Part shown: piece by piece, positions 7,279-16,159 of the stretch
Numbering within the stretch: position 1 is the first letter of the stretch
Layout: each line of letters opens with the position of its first letter
Assembly (NCBI RefSeq): GCF_011682175.1
Contig: NZ_WHJG01000028.1
Coordinates: forward strand, 42,415 to 106,414
Length of the DNA stretch: 64,000 nucleotides
Reading direction: 5' to 3'
Source: Massilia frigida
GTDB taxonomy: Bacteria > Pseudomonadota > Gammaproteobacteria > Burkholderiales > Burkholderiaceae_D
Program-made: the position numbers and the translations under genes
Notes under the pieces: model-generated
Database searches by the model: none
What the model was told of the DNA's origin: nothing
Seen by the model: only the letters and a program-made list of their open reading frames with translations

Positions 7279-9930
7279 ATGGCCGACATCAGCCGCGTTG
7301 CCTTGTTTGGCAAGCTCAATTCCCTGTGCTACCGGGCGATCGAGAGCAGTACCGTGTTCTGCAAATTGCGCGGCAACCCCTACGTGGAACTGGTCCACTG
7401 GCTGCATCAGCTGCTGCAGCAGGACTGCGACCTGCGCCGCATCGTGGAACACGACGATCTCGATGCGGCGGCCCTGGCACGCGACGTGACGGCGGCGCTG
7501 GACCGGCTGCCGCGCGGCGCCACGTCGGTGACGGACCTGTCGTCCCGGCTCGACGAGGCGGTGGAACGGGCCTGGGTCTACGGCACGCTGCTGTTCGGCG
7601 ACACGCACATCCGCTCCGGCCACCTGCTCATCGGCATGCTCAAGACCGCCAACCTGCGCCACGCGCTGCTGGCCATCTCCAGCCAGTTCGACAAGCTGCG
7701 CGCCGACGACCTGGCCGATGCCTTCGCAAGCCTGCTGGCGCAGTCGCCGGAGGCGCACCTCACCACCAGCAATGGCGTGGACGTGGCGCCGGGCGTCACC
7801 AGCGGCGCCATCGCGCCCGGCCCCTTGGGCAAGAACGAAGCGCTTAAAAAATTCACCGTCGACCTGACCGCGCAGGCGCGCGACGGCAAGATGGACCCGA
7901 TTGTCGGGCGCGACAACGAGATCCGCCAACTGGTCGACATCCTCATGCGGCGGCGCCAGAACAATCCCATCCTGGTTGGCGAGGCCGGTGTCGGCAAGAC
8001 CGCCGTGGTGGAAGGCTTCGCCCAGCGCATCGCGCGCGGCGACGTGCCGCCGGCGCTGAAGGATGTGCAATTGTTGATGCTCGACGTCGGACTTCTTCAA
8101 GCCGGCGCCAGCATGAAGGGTGAATTCGAGCAGCGCCTGCGCGCCGTCATCGACGAGATCCAGGGCAGCGCCAGGCCGGTCATCCTGTTCATCGACGAGA
8201 CGCACACGCTGGTCGGTGCGGGCGGCGCGGCCGGCACCGGCGACGCCGCCAACCTGCTCAAACCCGCCCTGGCGCGCGGCACCCTGCGCACCATCGGCGC
8301 GACCACCTTCGCCGAGTACAAGAAGCATATCGAAAAGGACCCAGCCCTGACGCGGCGCTTCCAGATGGTGCAGGTCGACCAGCCGGACGAGGCGCGCGCG
8401 CTGCTGATGATGCGCGGCGTGGCCGCAACCATGGAAGCGCACCACCGGGTGCAGATCCTGGACGAAGCGCTCGAGGCGGCGGTCAAGCTGTCGCACCGCT
8501 ACATTCCGGCGCGCCAGCTGCCCGACAAGTGCGTCAGCCTGCTCGACACGGCCTGCGCGCGCGTGGCGATGAGCCTGCACGCAACGCCGGCGGCGGTGGA
8601 CGACAGCCGCCGCCGCATCGAAGCGCTGGAGACGGAACTGGCCATCGTGGGCCGCGAGCGCGCCATCGGCATCGACACTGGCATGCGCGCCAACTGCGCC
8701 AACGACCTGCTCGGCCTTGAACGGGATCGGCTGGCGCTGCTGGAGGCACGCTGGGGCGCCGAACGCGCGCTGGTCGACCGGCTGCTGGCCCTGCGCGCCA
8801 CCTTGCGCGACGGCGCCGCGCAACCATCCGGAGAGAATGAACGCGATGCGATGACGGCGCAGCTCAAGGCCCTGCAACAGGAGCTCACGACCGTGCAGGG
8901 CGAGCAGCCGCTGATCTTGCCGACGGTGGACTACCAGGCCGTCGCCGCTGTGGTGGGCGACTGGACCGGCATTCCGGTCGGGCGGATGGCAAAAAACGAC
9001 CTCGAGACGACGCTGGGCATCGCGTCCGTGCTGGCGCGCCGGGTGATCGGGCAGGATCATGCGATGGACATGATCGCCAGGCGCATCCAGACCTCGCGCG
9101 CCGGACTGGATAACCCGAACAAGCCGATTGGCGTGTTCATGCTGGCCGGGACCTCGGGCGTGGGCAAGACCGAAACCGCGTTGGCCCTGGCCGAGGCCTT
9201 GTACGGTGGCGAGCACAATCTCATCTCGATCAACATGAGCGAGTTCCAGGAGGCGCATACCGCGTCCACGCTCAAGGGCGCGCCGCCGGGCTATGTGGGC
9301 TACGGCGAAGGCGGCGTGCTGACCGAGGCGGTGCGGCGCAAGCCCTACTCCGTGGTGCTGCTCGACGAAATCGAGAAAGCCCACCCCGACGTGCACGAAA
9401 TGTTCTTCCAGGTGTTCGACAAGGGCTATATGGAAGACGGCGAAGGCCGCGTCATCGATTTCAGGAATACGCTGATCATCCTGACCACCAATGCCGGCAC
9501 CGACGCCATCGCGCAGCTTTGCCGCGACGGCGCCGCCAGGCCGTCGCCGGATGCGATGGCGGCGGCGCTGCGCGGCCCGCTGCTGCACGTGTTCCCGCCG
9601 GCGCTGCTGGGCAGGCTGGTGAGCATTCCCTATTATCCGCTGGCGCCGGCCATGCTGGAGCAGATCATCCGCTTGCAGCTGGACCGCATCAAGGCGCGGG
9701 TCGAGCAGCGTTACGGGATCCGGTTCGGGTACAGCGATGCGGTGGTCGAGCTGGTGACGCTGCGCTGTACCGAGAGCGAGTCGGGCGGCCGCATGATCGA
9801 TGCGATCCTGACCAACTCGATGCTGCCCGATATCAGCCGCCAGTTCCTCACCCGGACCATGGAAGGCAGCGCACTGGCCGACATCGAGGTCGGGGTTGCG
9901 CATGGGGAGTTCGTGTACATCCAGGCGTAG
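7279..9930 (+). CDS. tssH: Type VI secretion AAA+ ATPase TssH (ClpV1)
   Basis: ClpV1 recycles the contracted TssB-TssC sheath by ATP-driven unfolding in the cytoplasm. The 883-residue product starts at the ATG at 7279 (GAAGGAAAATTC before it). An N-terminal Clp repeat domain (residues about 1-160) is followed by AAA+ module 1 with Walker A GEAGVGKT and Walker B ILFIDETHTLVGAGG, a shorter middle region, then module 2 with Walker A GTSGVGKTETALALAEAL, VVLLDEIEKAHPDV and the C-terminal small domain. The presence of a ClpV N-domain and the tssF-G-H order separate it from housekeeping ClpB. No downstream tss gene follows, so the cluster's rightward half ends here. Confidence 0.95.
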   Translation: MADISRVALFGKLNSLCYRAIESSTVFCKLRGNPYVELVHWLHQLLQQDCDLRRIVEHDDLDAAALARDVTAALDRLPRGATSVTDLSSRLDEAVERAWVYGTLLFGDTHIRSGHLLIGMLKTANLRHALLAISSQFDKLRADDLADAFASLLAQSPEAHLTTSNGVDVAPGVTSGAIAPGPLGKNEALKKFTVDLTAQARDGKMDPIVGRDNEIRQLVDILMRRRQNNPILVGEAGVGKTAVVEGFAQRIARGDVPPALKDVQLLMLDVGLLQAGASMKGEFEQRLRAVIDEIQGSARPVILFIDETHTLVGAGGAAGTGDAANLLKPALARGTLRTIGATTFAEYKKHIEKDPALTRRFQMVQVDQPDEARALLMMRGVAATMEAHHRVQILDEALEAAVKLSHRYIPARQLPDKCVSLLDTACARVAMSLHATPAAVDDSRRRIEALETELAIVGRERAIGIDTGMRANCANDLLGLERDRLALLEARWGAERALVDRLLALRATLRDGAAQPSGENERDAMTAQLKALQQELTTVQGEQPLILPTVDYQAVAAVVGDWTGIPVGRMAKNDLETTLGIASVLARRVIGQDHAMDMIARRIQTSRAGLDNPNKPIGVFMLAGTSGVGKTETALALAEALYGGEHNLISINMSEFQEAHTASTLKGAPPGYVGYGEGGVLTEAVRRKPYSVVLLDEIEKAHPDVHEMFFQVFDKGYMEDGEGRVIDFRNTLIILTTNAGTDAIAQLCRDGAARPSPDAMAAALRGPLLHVFPPALLGRLVSIPYYPLAPAMLEQIIRLQLDRIKARVEQRYGIRFGYSDAVVELVTLRCTESESGGRMIDAILTNSMLPDISRQFLTRTMEGSALADIEVGVAHGEFVYIQA

Positions 9931-10047
9931 GCGCTTCGGGCGCGCGGTGGCGGCGATGAAGCGCGCCTGAGCAAACCTCTCGACATACCTCCAATACAGG
10001 AGGGAGCAGGCATCGATGCCATGCCACGCTCCCGCACTGGGTGCCCG

Positions 10048-10776
10048 TCATTCCAGCTTGGAGTCTTGGCCACAGGCGTATTTCGGATACGGCGCTGGAG
10101 CGAGGAAAGTATCGATGGCGGATGTCATTCTGGCCTTGAGTTGTTCACTGCCAGCATCGTGCATATCGTTGTGGCGGGAGCCTTCGATGCGGATCACGCA
10201 GGTACCGTAGCGGCTCCGCTCTTCCTCGTTCGGCAGGACAGCGGGGTCCGCAGTGGTGTCGCTGGCACGAATTGTCAGGACGTGGATGCCAGCTGAGCGG
10301 GGCAACGCGACCCGCCGGCTGTCCAGGCTGATCAGGCTGGAAACGCGGTTCGGGTAGTCAGCGGCGAACTGAGCCGAACTGTCTCCACCAAGGGAGTGCC
10401 CGACGAGGAGCAGGTGGCGCCAATCGAACTGGGGATACCGTAGCGCGATGTCGTCGATCGCGGTGGAGATCGACCGCGAGGCCACCCGGGCCAATGCTTG
10501 TACTTGCTTCGACACTGGGGCGTTCGGGTCCATTTTTACGCCGCCGGCACTGTCTTGCAGGGCGACAACCAAATAACCCTTCCCGTTAAGATAATTGGTG
10601 ACGAAGGAGTAATCCGAACCAGAAAATCCATATCCCGGGCTAAGGATTGCTACTGGGCATGGTATCGCATTCGTACAGGCTTGGACAATGGCTGGAACGT
10701 GAATGTCCACGGGGATGGCAGCCATGGCCATAGGCATGCCAAACAGCAAGGGTATGAGGGAGTACAGAGGGAGCAT
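10048..10776 (-). CDS. Secreted alpha/beta-hydrolase
   Basis: A 242-residue alpha/beta-hydrolase with a signal peptide (MLPLYSLIPLLFGMPMAMAA). The nucleophile elbow GHSLGGD places the serine at residue 128. An oxyanion-side block PVAILSPGYGFSGSDY precedes it and EGSRHNDMHD supplies a likely catalytic histidine. This arrangement resembles the dienelactone/chlorophyllase-like or platelet-activating-factor acetylhydrolase-like families; the substrate cannot be told. The ATG at 10776 is chosen since it opens the signal peptide; the frame continues upstream without coding character. It faces away from tssH and has no clear operon partner. Confidence 0.85.
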   Translation of the reverse strand: MLPLYSLIPLLFGMPMAMAAIPVDIHVPAIVQACTNAIPCPVAILSPGYGFSGSDYSFVTNYLNGKGYLVVALQDSAGGVKMDPNAPVSKQVQALARVASRSISTAIDDIALRYPQFDWRHLLLVGHSLGGDSSAQFAADYPNRVSSLISLDSRRVALPRSAGIHVLTIRASDTTADPAVLPNEEERSRYGTCVIRIEGSRHNDMHDAGSEQLKARMTSAIDTFLAPAPYPKYACGQDSKLE

Positions 10777-10904
10777 GAAATTCTTTCTTGATAGGTGGCG
10801 GCAATGCTGAATCTGGCGTTGCTGGTGATTTTCTGATGAAAACGAAACGGGAGAAGCTGGAACCCGCACTCGCCAACAGCCTCGTGCCGGCAGGGCCCGC
10901 AGTG

Positions 10905-11351
10905 TCAATAACAGGGCCCGGTGGCGTCGAGGGTGGCGCTATCGGAATGGCCATCGCTCACGGCGCGCAAGGCCCGGACAAAATCGTCGAGCTGGCTGGG
11001 CAGCGCCGTGAGGTAAAGCGTTACCTCACTTGCCACTTCATTGACGGGGAACGCAACGAACCGCGATTGCGCATGCACCGTGATGAGCAGGTCCGCATGT
11101 TGATCGAACTGAAAGCGCGCATGGAACGCGCCTGCGGCATAGGCAGGGCCGAAGACGCCGAAACGCAGGTCATACACTCCGCCGTACACGTCGTCCTTGA
11201 AACCATCCAGTGCGCGCACGGCATCGCGCAAGCGCTGATGGCCGACATACACCTCGTGACGGAATCGGGACGTGCCGTCGCAGATCGATATCGTCAATTG
11301 CGACATGTCGTCATCCGACCAATTTTTGACAAACTCGATTTTCGCATCCAT
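10905..11351 (-). CDS. Hypothetical protein
   Basis: A 148-residue acidic soluble protein starting at the ATG at 11351 (MDAKIEFVKNWSDDDMSQLT) after AAAGGGC. Alternating beta-like segments (LTISICDGTSRFRHEVYVG, VYGGVYDLRFGVF, FHARFQFDQHADLLITV) and no signal or membrane segment. I cannot name the family. The compact single-domain look is seen in many uncharacterised and immunity-type proteins, but no toxin gene is next to it. It is upstream of the alpha/beta-hydrolase on the same strand with a gap of 128 bases. Confidence 0.7.
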   Translation of the reverse strand: MDAKIEFVKNWSDDDMSQLTISICDGTSRFRHEVYVGHQRLRDAVRALDGFKDDVYGGVYDLRFGVFGPAYAAGAFHARFQFDQHADLLITVHAQSRFVAFPVNEVASEVTLYLTALPSQLDDFVRALRAVSDGHSDSATLDATGPCY

Positions 11352-11387
11352 GGCGCCAGCCCTTTCGACTGAGGATAGATAACATGC

Positions 11388-11412
11388 AAAAAGGCCCGCT
11401 GCATGGCGGGCC
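11388..11412 (-). terminator. Rho-independent terminator of the iron-uptake operon
   Basis: On the minus strand a GGCCCGC / GCGGGCC stem with a six-base loop (11393-11412) is followed by five T (11388-11392). It lies about 70 bases past the end of the TonB siderophore receptor gene. Confidence 0.8.
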
Positions 11413-11422
11413 TGACTACCTG

Positions 11423-11465
11423 GCCACGCCCTGTTGCCGTCTACCAGACGGCAACAGGGCGTGGC
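11423..11465. repeat. Perfect 20-base-arm palindrome
   Basis: Arms GCCACGCCCTGTTGCCGTCT (11423-11442) and its exact complement (11446-11465) are separated by only three bases. It lies between the receptor gene and the terminator at 11388. It could be a second termination or RNA-stabilising hairpin, or a protein-binding palindrome. Confidence 0.85.
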
Positions 11466-11479
11466 ACCAGCATACGTTA

Positions 11480-13618
11480 TCAGAAATCGAACGCCGCCGA
11501 CAAACGCACGGCACGCGGTGCGCCCAGGTTCACGCGCCCCGTTCCCCACGCGCTTTCAAAGTACTCCTTGTCGGCCACATTGGTCACGTAGGCACGCAGC
11601 ACCACAGGCATTGCGCCAAAGCGCGTCGCGTAACGCGCGCCCAGGTCCAGCGTCGTCCACGAATCAAGCTTCAGGGAATTGTCCGACGCCAGCCACTGCG
11701 AACCTGTGTAGTTCACGCGCGAACTCAGTTCCAGCCCCGGTACCGCCGCCACCGCGTAATCGACGCCGATGTTGGCCGTCAGGCGCGGAATACCAAATTG
11801 CGCCTTGCCCTGGTTGAGGCCCTTGGCGGTCTTGGTCTGCTCGGCCTTGGTGTACGCGACGCCACCGAGCAAGGTGATGTCCTTGCCGGCCTTGCCGAAC
11901 ACATTCCACTCCACGCCACGGTTGCGCTGCTCGCCGTCGGTCGTCATGCGGTTGTTCGTTTCGATCAGCGCCGGTTTGCTGATCTGGAACAGGCTCAAGG
12001 TCTGGGTGAGCGTATTCATCGCCCATTTCACGCCAGCTTCGGCCTGTTTGGACTTGTACGGCTTGAACGTTTCACCTTCATTGGCATACGGTGCCTTGAC
12101 GGTGGTGCCGGCGCTCAGACCTTCGACGTAGTTGGCGTACAGGGACACATTCTCGCCCCACGGCTTGACTACCACGCCGGCCAGCGGCGTGACGGCGGTT
12201 TCCTCGTAGTTGCTCAGCTTCTGGTGCACCTTCTGGGCGCGCGCGCCGATGGTGAGCTGCAGCTTGCCGTCCGCGAACCACATCGAATCGGCCACGCTGA
12301 CGGCGCTCATCACGTCGTCGTTGAACTGGCTGTAGGTCGATGCATCCTTCCCGGCCGGCATGGTGATCGGGGTCGGATTGTAGATGTTGCTGACGATCGG
12401 CGCGGTGCCGTTGCCGCGGCTGCCGCCTTCGTAATTCATGACATTGGCTGCCACGGTCACCTTGTGCGCGATGGCGCCGGTGGCGAACTGGCCGCGCACG
12501 CCCGTCTCGAAGGTGGTGGTTTCGTACTCGCCCCACGAGTTGTAGGCGGTGCCGGTGGCCTTGCCGCTGTCGCCGCCGGACACCGGCAGCACCGGACGGG
12601 TGCCGAAGATGAAACCGTCATACGAGTGCTTGGCCGTGCCGGCCGAGGCGAACGCGCTCCAGCCAGCGCCCAGTTCGACCTGGCCGCGCACGATCAAGCC
12701 CTGGGTTTCGGTGTTGCCGTACACATCGTCGCCGTAAAAGAAGTTGGTCGAGCCATGCGGCGCTTTCGGCACGCTGGTCCAGCCGGTGATGATCGGCTGC
12801 ATCGGTGCGCCCTTGCGCACCTTGTTGGTCAGCGAATAGGCGTCCATGTCGACGTTCCAGCCCTTGCCTTGGTAGTCCACGGCCACATGGCCGATCTCGC
12901 GCTTCTTGGTCTGGTGGTCGAGCCAGGTTTTGCCGCCGGACAGCACGCCGTTGACGCGCACGCCCAGGGCCTGGTCCGCGCCGAAGCGGCGCGCCACGTC
13001 GGCATGCACGCCGACGTTCGATTTGCTCGACACCGTGGTCGTCACGCGCGTCAGCGGGGTGGCGCCGGCGCGCTTGGGCACCAGGTTGACCGCGCCGCCC
13101 ACGTCGCCCGCTGGCGGCAGGCCCATCATCATCGCGCCGGGCCCCTTGAGCACTTCGACGCGCTCGAACAGTTCGGTCGGGGTGTTTTGCTCAGGCGCCA
13201 GGCCGTAAGCGCCATTGATCGCCATCGATCCCGCGCTCACGCCGAAACCGCGGATATTGAAGTTCTCGACGATGTGGCCTTCGTTGGTGGTGGTGCGTAC
13301 CGACGGGTCGTTCTTGAGCACGGCGGCGATGGTCTGGGCCTGCTGGTCGGCAATGGTCTGGGAGGTGTAGGCGGTGATGTTGAACGGCGTGTCCATCACG
13401 CTCACGTTGCCGAGTACGCCGAGACGGGCGCCCTTGGCCACTTTGCCGCCGGGCGCGGCCGCTGGAAGGCTGTCGGCTGTTTCAGCAGCGGCCTTGACAG
13501 TGATTTCCTTCATGGTTTCGACAGGCGCCTGGGCCATGGCCGGCAGGGCCATGGTGGCGATCATGGTCATACAGGCCATGGGAATTGCACGGAAAGCACA
13601 CACAGGGACAACTCGCAT
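11480..13618 (-). CDS. TonB-dependent siderophore receptor
   Basis: An outer-membrane receptor of 712 residues. After a signal peptide (cut near MALPAMA-QA) comes a TonB-box-like ETMKEITVKA, then the plug: DTPFNITAYTSQTIADQQAQ, LKNDPSVRTTTNEGHIVENF, NIRGFGV and ELFERVEVLKGPGAMMMG, all marks of the FpvA/FhuA-type siderophore subgroup. The barrel ends with NVADKEYFESAWG and a C-terminal phenylalanine (AAFDF). Its start overlaps the stop of the upstream PepSY gene (ATGTAATG), so it is the last gene of a Fur-box operon. The particular siderophore cannot be read from sequence. Confidence 0.93.
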   Translation of the reverse strand: MRVVPVCAFRAIPMACMTMIATMALPAMAQAPVETMKEITVKAAAETADSLPAAAPGGKVAKGARLGVLGNVSVMDTPFNITAYTSQTIADQQAQTIAAVLKNDPSVRTTTNEGHIVENFNIRGFGVSAGSMAINGAYGLAPEQNTPTELFERVEVLKGPGAMMMGLPPAGDVGGAVNLVPKRAGATPLTRVTTTVSSKSNVGVHADVARRFGADQALGVRVNGVLSGGKTWLDHQTKKREIGHVAVDYQGKGWNVDMDAYSLTNKVRKGAPMQPIITGWTSVPKAPHGSTNFFYGDDVYGNTETQGLIVRGQVELGAGWSAFASAGTAKHSYDGFIFGTRPVLPVSGGDSGKATGTAYNSWGEYETTTFETGVRGQFATGAIAHKVTVAANVMNYEGGSRGNGTAPIVSNIYNPTPITMPAGKDASTYSQFNDDVMSAVSVADSMWFADGKLQLTIGARAQKVHQKLSNYEETAVTPLAGVVVKPWGENVSLYANYVEGLSAGTTVKAPYANEGETFKPYKSKQAEAGVKWAMNTLTQTLSLFQISKPALIETNNRMTTDGEQRNRGVEWNVFGKAGKDITLLGGVAYTKAEQTKTAKGLNQGKAQFGIPRLTANIGVDYAVAAVPGLELSSRVNYTGSQWLASDNSLKLDSWTTLDLGARYATRFGAMPVVLRAYVTNVADKEYFESAWGTGRVNLGAPRAVRLSAAFDF

Positions 13619-15255
13619 TACATTTGCTCCATTTGGTTAGAAGGTATTTGGCTTGAATTCGTTTGCGGGGACAGCGCCAGCGGTGCCGGCTCGCGCCAGA
13701 CGCTGTGCAGCTCGCCGGAGCGGCCGCGCCGGCGCACGCGCGCCGCCATCCACAGCAGCGCCAGGCCGCCGAGCAGCGACAGGGCGTCGATGAACAGGTA
13801 ATCGGTAACGTACGGCTTGCCGATCGGCATGCCGGGGAACACGCCCGCCAGCAGGCTCGTCGCGGGCACCAGCAGGGTCGCCAACGCGGCGGCAAGCGTG
13901 AGCCGGTAGCCGGCCCAGGCCGCGCCCTTCACCAGCGCCGCCAGCAGGCCGGCAGCCAGCGCGGTATTGAAGACGGACAGGCCAATGCCGGCCATGTCCA
14001 GGCCCAGGCTGGCTTGCCAGCGCAGCGCCACCAGCCCCAGCGGCAATCCGATGACGGCGCCCAGGCACAGCCCGACCGTCAGCGCGGCCACCCAGCGCAC
14101 GTGGCGCGGCTGTGCGAGCGGAACGGCCAGCTGGCGGTTCTTTTTCAGCCGCGATTCGATCCATAGCAGGTTGCCGGTGTAGAACAGGATCGCGCCCAGC
14201 ACGCCCATCACGGCATACGCCAGGCGCACCGGCACCCCGCCAAAACTGCCAAAGTGCAGTGAGAAGATGGCCGACAGGCTCGCTTCCCAATTGGTTTGCT
14301 GGCGTGGCAGCAAGCTGATGCCCTTGTTCAGCTGGCCGGTGGCGGGATTGAAGTTCATGAAGCCGGCGCGCGGCGCGCGCATGTGGCCGCTCCAGTCTTC
14401 GCCGCCCATGTTCACTTGCGGTTTCGGGCTGTTCAGGCCACGGTAGGTCAGTTCGGTCGGCGTGAAGCTGGCGGACTGGGCCCGCGCATTGGCCAGCAGG
14501 CGCGATGGCGTCACCCAGTCTGCGCTGGCGCCGGGCGCGGCCTTGCCCTTGGCGCCCGGCGCCGCTCCGGCTGGCTTGCCGATGGCGTGAATGGTGGCGT
14601 CCTGTGTGTCGTAGACCCAGTCGTGCAGGCAGAAGCCGGCCGTGGTCAGGGCAATGACCAAGTGGAACGGCAGGCTGGTGATGCCGATCAGGTTGTGCGC
14701 GTCGAGCCAGAAGCGCTTGACGTTGGCGGTAATGCGCAGCAGCAGCAAATCCTTGAGCAGCGACGGCAGCAGGATGACCACGCCGGAAATGAGCGCCAGC
14801 GCGTACAGCAGCGCCACCAGGCCGATGATCGGCTCGGCCACGGCGCCGGCCAGCGGCAAGCCGCCGTTGCGGTGCACCTCGTCCACAAAGTGGCCGGCCG
14901 GCGCGGTTTGCGCGGCGCTCGTTTGGAGCCGGCCGTCATTATCGAGCGTCACCTGCCAGCTGGCGCCCTGCTTGTCGGCATAGCGCATGCGGCCGAAACC
15001 CGGGCGCTCGCGGTCGAGCTCCAGCACCGCGCTGCCGATGGCGTCGTCGCGCGTGGCGAAAAATGCCCGGGCCAGCGCATCGATTGGCGAACTGGCGCCC
15101 TGCTGCGCGCTCGGGACGGCCTCGGCCCAGCGCCCGATCTCGGGCTTGAACATGGTGAACGCACCGGCGTAAAAGGCGATGAACAGCATCACGCCGCTGA
15201 CGATGCCGACCCAGGTATGCACCACTTTATAGGTGCGCACGATCTCCGGCTTCAT
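13618..15255 (-). CDS. PepSY-domain inner-membrane protein, siderophore-iron reductase type
   Basis: A 545-residue inner-membrane protein of the PepSY-associated TM family (FoxB/PiuB-like), whose members often sit beside TonB receptors and are linked to reduction or release of siderophore iron. The start at 15255 follows GGGAGTGCCGC and gives MKPEIVRTYKVVHTWVGIVSGVMLFIAFYAGAF with the first membrane helix. Further helices at about 155-185, 205-230, 350-375 and a C-terminal cluster of four (400-515). Overlaps the start of the receptor gene by one base and the preceding small gene by four, so translation is probably coupled. Confidence 0.85.
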   Translation of the reverse strand: MKPEIVRTYKVVHTWVGIVSGVMLFIAFYAGAFTMFKPEIGRWAEAVPSAQQGASSPIDALARAFFATRDDAIGSAVLELDRERPGFGRMRYADKQGASWQVTLDNDGRLQTSAAQTAPAGHFVDEVHRNGGLPLAGAVAEPIIGLVALLYALALISGVVILLPSLLKDLLLLRITANVKRFWLDAHNLIGITSLPFHLVIALTTAGFCLHDWVYDTQDATIHAIGKPAGAAPGAKGKAAPGASADWVTPSRLLANARAQSASFTPTELTYRGLNSPKPQVNMGGEDWSGHMRAPRAGFMNFNPATGQLNKGISLLPRQQTNWEASLSAIFSLHFGSFGGVPVRLAYAVMGVLGAILFYTGNLLWIESRLKKNRQLAVPLAQPRHVRWVAALTVGLCLGAVIGLPLGLVALRWQASLGLDMAGIGLSVFNTALAAGLLAALVKGAAWAGYRLTLAAALATLLVPATSLLAGVFPGMPIGKPYVTDYLFIDALSLLGGLALLWMAARVRRRGRSGELHSVWREPAPLALSPQTNSSQIPSNQMEQM

Positions 15256-15557
15256 GCGGCACTCCCACCGGCCAGCGCCATGAGGTAAAAGGCGCCGGCG
15301 GCCAGCGCGTTGCCCAGCGCCAGCCAGGTCCAGCAGGCGCGCTTGCTGGACACCAGGAAGACCAGGGCGATCACGCTCACCCACAGCGGATACACCACCC
15401 ACATGGCCAGTTGCCCGACCACCGGGCCGGCGTCCAGCCATTGCATCAGCCGGTGCAGCACGCCGCTCAGGGCGATCGCCAGTGGGTAGCCCAGGACCAG
15501 CGCCACCACGCCGTTATGCAGCAGCACCTGGTCGCGTTGCGTGCTGTCCTTAGCCAT
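15252..15557 (-). CDS. Small inner-membrane protein of the iron operon (DUF3649-like)
   Basis: A 101-residue protein with about three membrane helices (VVALVLGYPLAIALSGVL, LAMWVVYPLWVSVIALVFLV, WLALGNALAAGAFYLMALAG). A GGGGAGGGCGC stands before the ATG. The pattern and its place between another small membrane protein and a PepSY protein resemble DUF3649 'iron transporter' proteins; that family name is from memory of context and not proven. Its last bases overlap the PepSY start. Confidence 0.75.
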   Translation of the reverse strand: MAKDSTQRDQVLLHNGVVALVLGYPLAIALSGVLHRLMQWLDAGPVVGQLAMWVVYPLWVSVIALVFLVSSKRACWTWLALGNALAAGAFYLMALAGGSAA

Positions 15558-15828
15558 GCGCCCTCCCCGCGCGGGACTTGCGCAGCGCGCGCAGCACGCC
15601 GACGGCGGGCAAGGCGATCATCCAGACGGTCAGCACCGTGAGGATGGCCGTGAAGGTGCTCGCCTGCGCGGCGAGGATGGCGACCGCCAGCGGCAGCGGC
15701 GCCGCTCCCAGCGCCCAGCCCAGCATGCAAGGCAAGCGTGGTTCGGCCCGGGGCGTGCTGAAATTGCAGCAGACGGCGGACAGCAGGGTCAGGATCAGGG
15801 CAAAGGCAAACGGCATACTGGCTTTCAA
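15550..15828 (-). CDS. Small inner-membrane protein, first gene of the iron operon (DUF3325-like)
   Basis: A 92-residue protein with three hydrophobic stretches (PFAFALILTLLSAVCC, LGWALGAAPLPLAVAILAA, AILTVLTVWMIALPAVGVL). The start is either TTG at 15828 or ATG at 15816; neither has a strong ribosome site. It overlaps the next gene by eight bases. The Fur-type box lies 44 bases upstream. Similar short membrane proteins (DUF3325) accompany PepSY and TonB-receptor genes in other proteobacteria; function unknown. Confidence 0.65.
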   Translation of the reverse strand: MKASMPFAFALILTLLSAVCCNFSTPRAEPRLPCMLGWALGAAPLPLAVAILAAQASTFTAILTVLTVWMIALPAVGVLRALRKSRAGRAHG

Positions 15829-15871
15829 CTCGCCCGTGGGACTGGGGAGACGGCCGCATCTTACCTCAAAT

Positions 15872-15889
15872 GTAAATGATTCTCAATAC
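15872..15889 (-). promoter_or_regulatory. Fur box
   Basis: GTAAATGATTCTCAATAC is an imperfect inverted repeat (GTAAATGA / TCAATAC) close to the Fur consensus (GATAATGATAATCATTATC). It sits 44 bases before the first gene of the small-protein/PepSY/receptor operon, as expected for iron-repressed transcription. Confidence 0.7.
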
Positions 15890-16159
15890 GATGGTTGAGT
15901 AAAATATATCTTTTAGGCGAAATTGAGTTCCGTGCGGGAATTTTGTTATAGATATCAATTCCCATGCCAGGCTGAGAGCGAGGCCAAGCGCCGCCTTTGC
16001 GTCCCCGCAGTTGCTGATCTGGCAGGCCGTGCATCGGGCGCTCCTTCGCACTGTTGCAAAATGCTGACGATGTGCTTCACCGACCGGGTGGCACATGGAC
16101 ATCGAATTCCTATTCCGGCGACATCCGGGGGTACGCGCGCCGTGCGTGCTCGATACCCC

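Noticed and set aside
7234..9903. 889-codon open frame antisense to tssH
   Set aside because: Gln/His/Gly-rich translation with no family pattern; a GC-rich shadow of the ClpV gene.
11384..13801. 805-codon plus-strand frame over the siderophore receptor
   Set aside because: Translation is His/Arg/Val-rich and mirrors the receptor's codon pattern; the receptor frame has all family motifs.
15866..16102. 78-codon minus-strand frame upstream of the iron operon
   Set aside because: It overlaps the Fur box and promoter, and the translation has no protein-like pattern.
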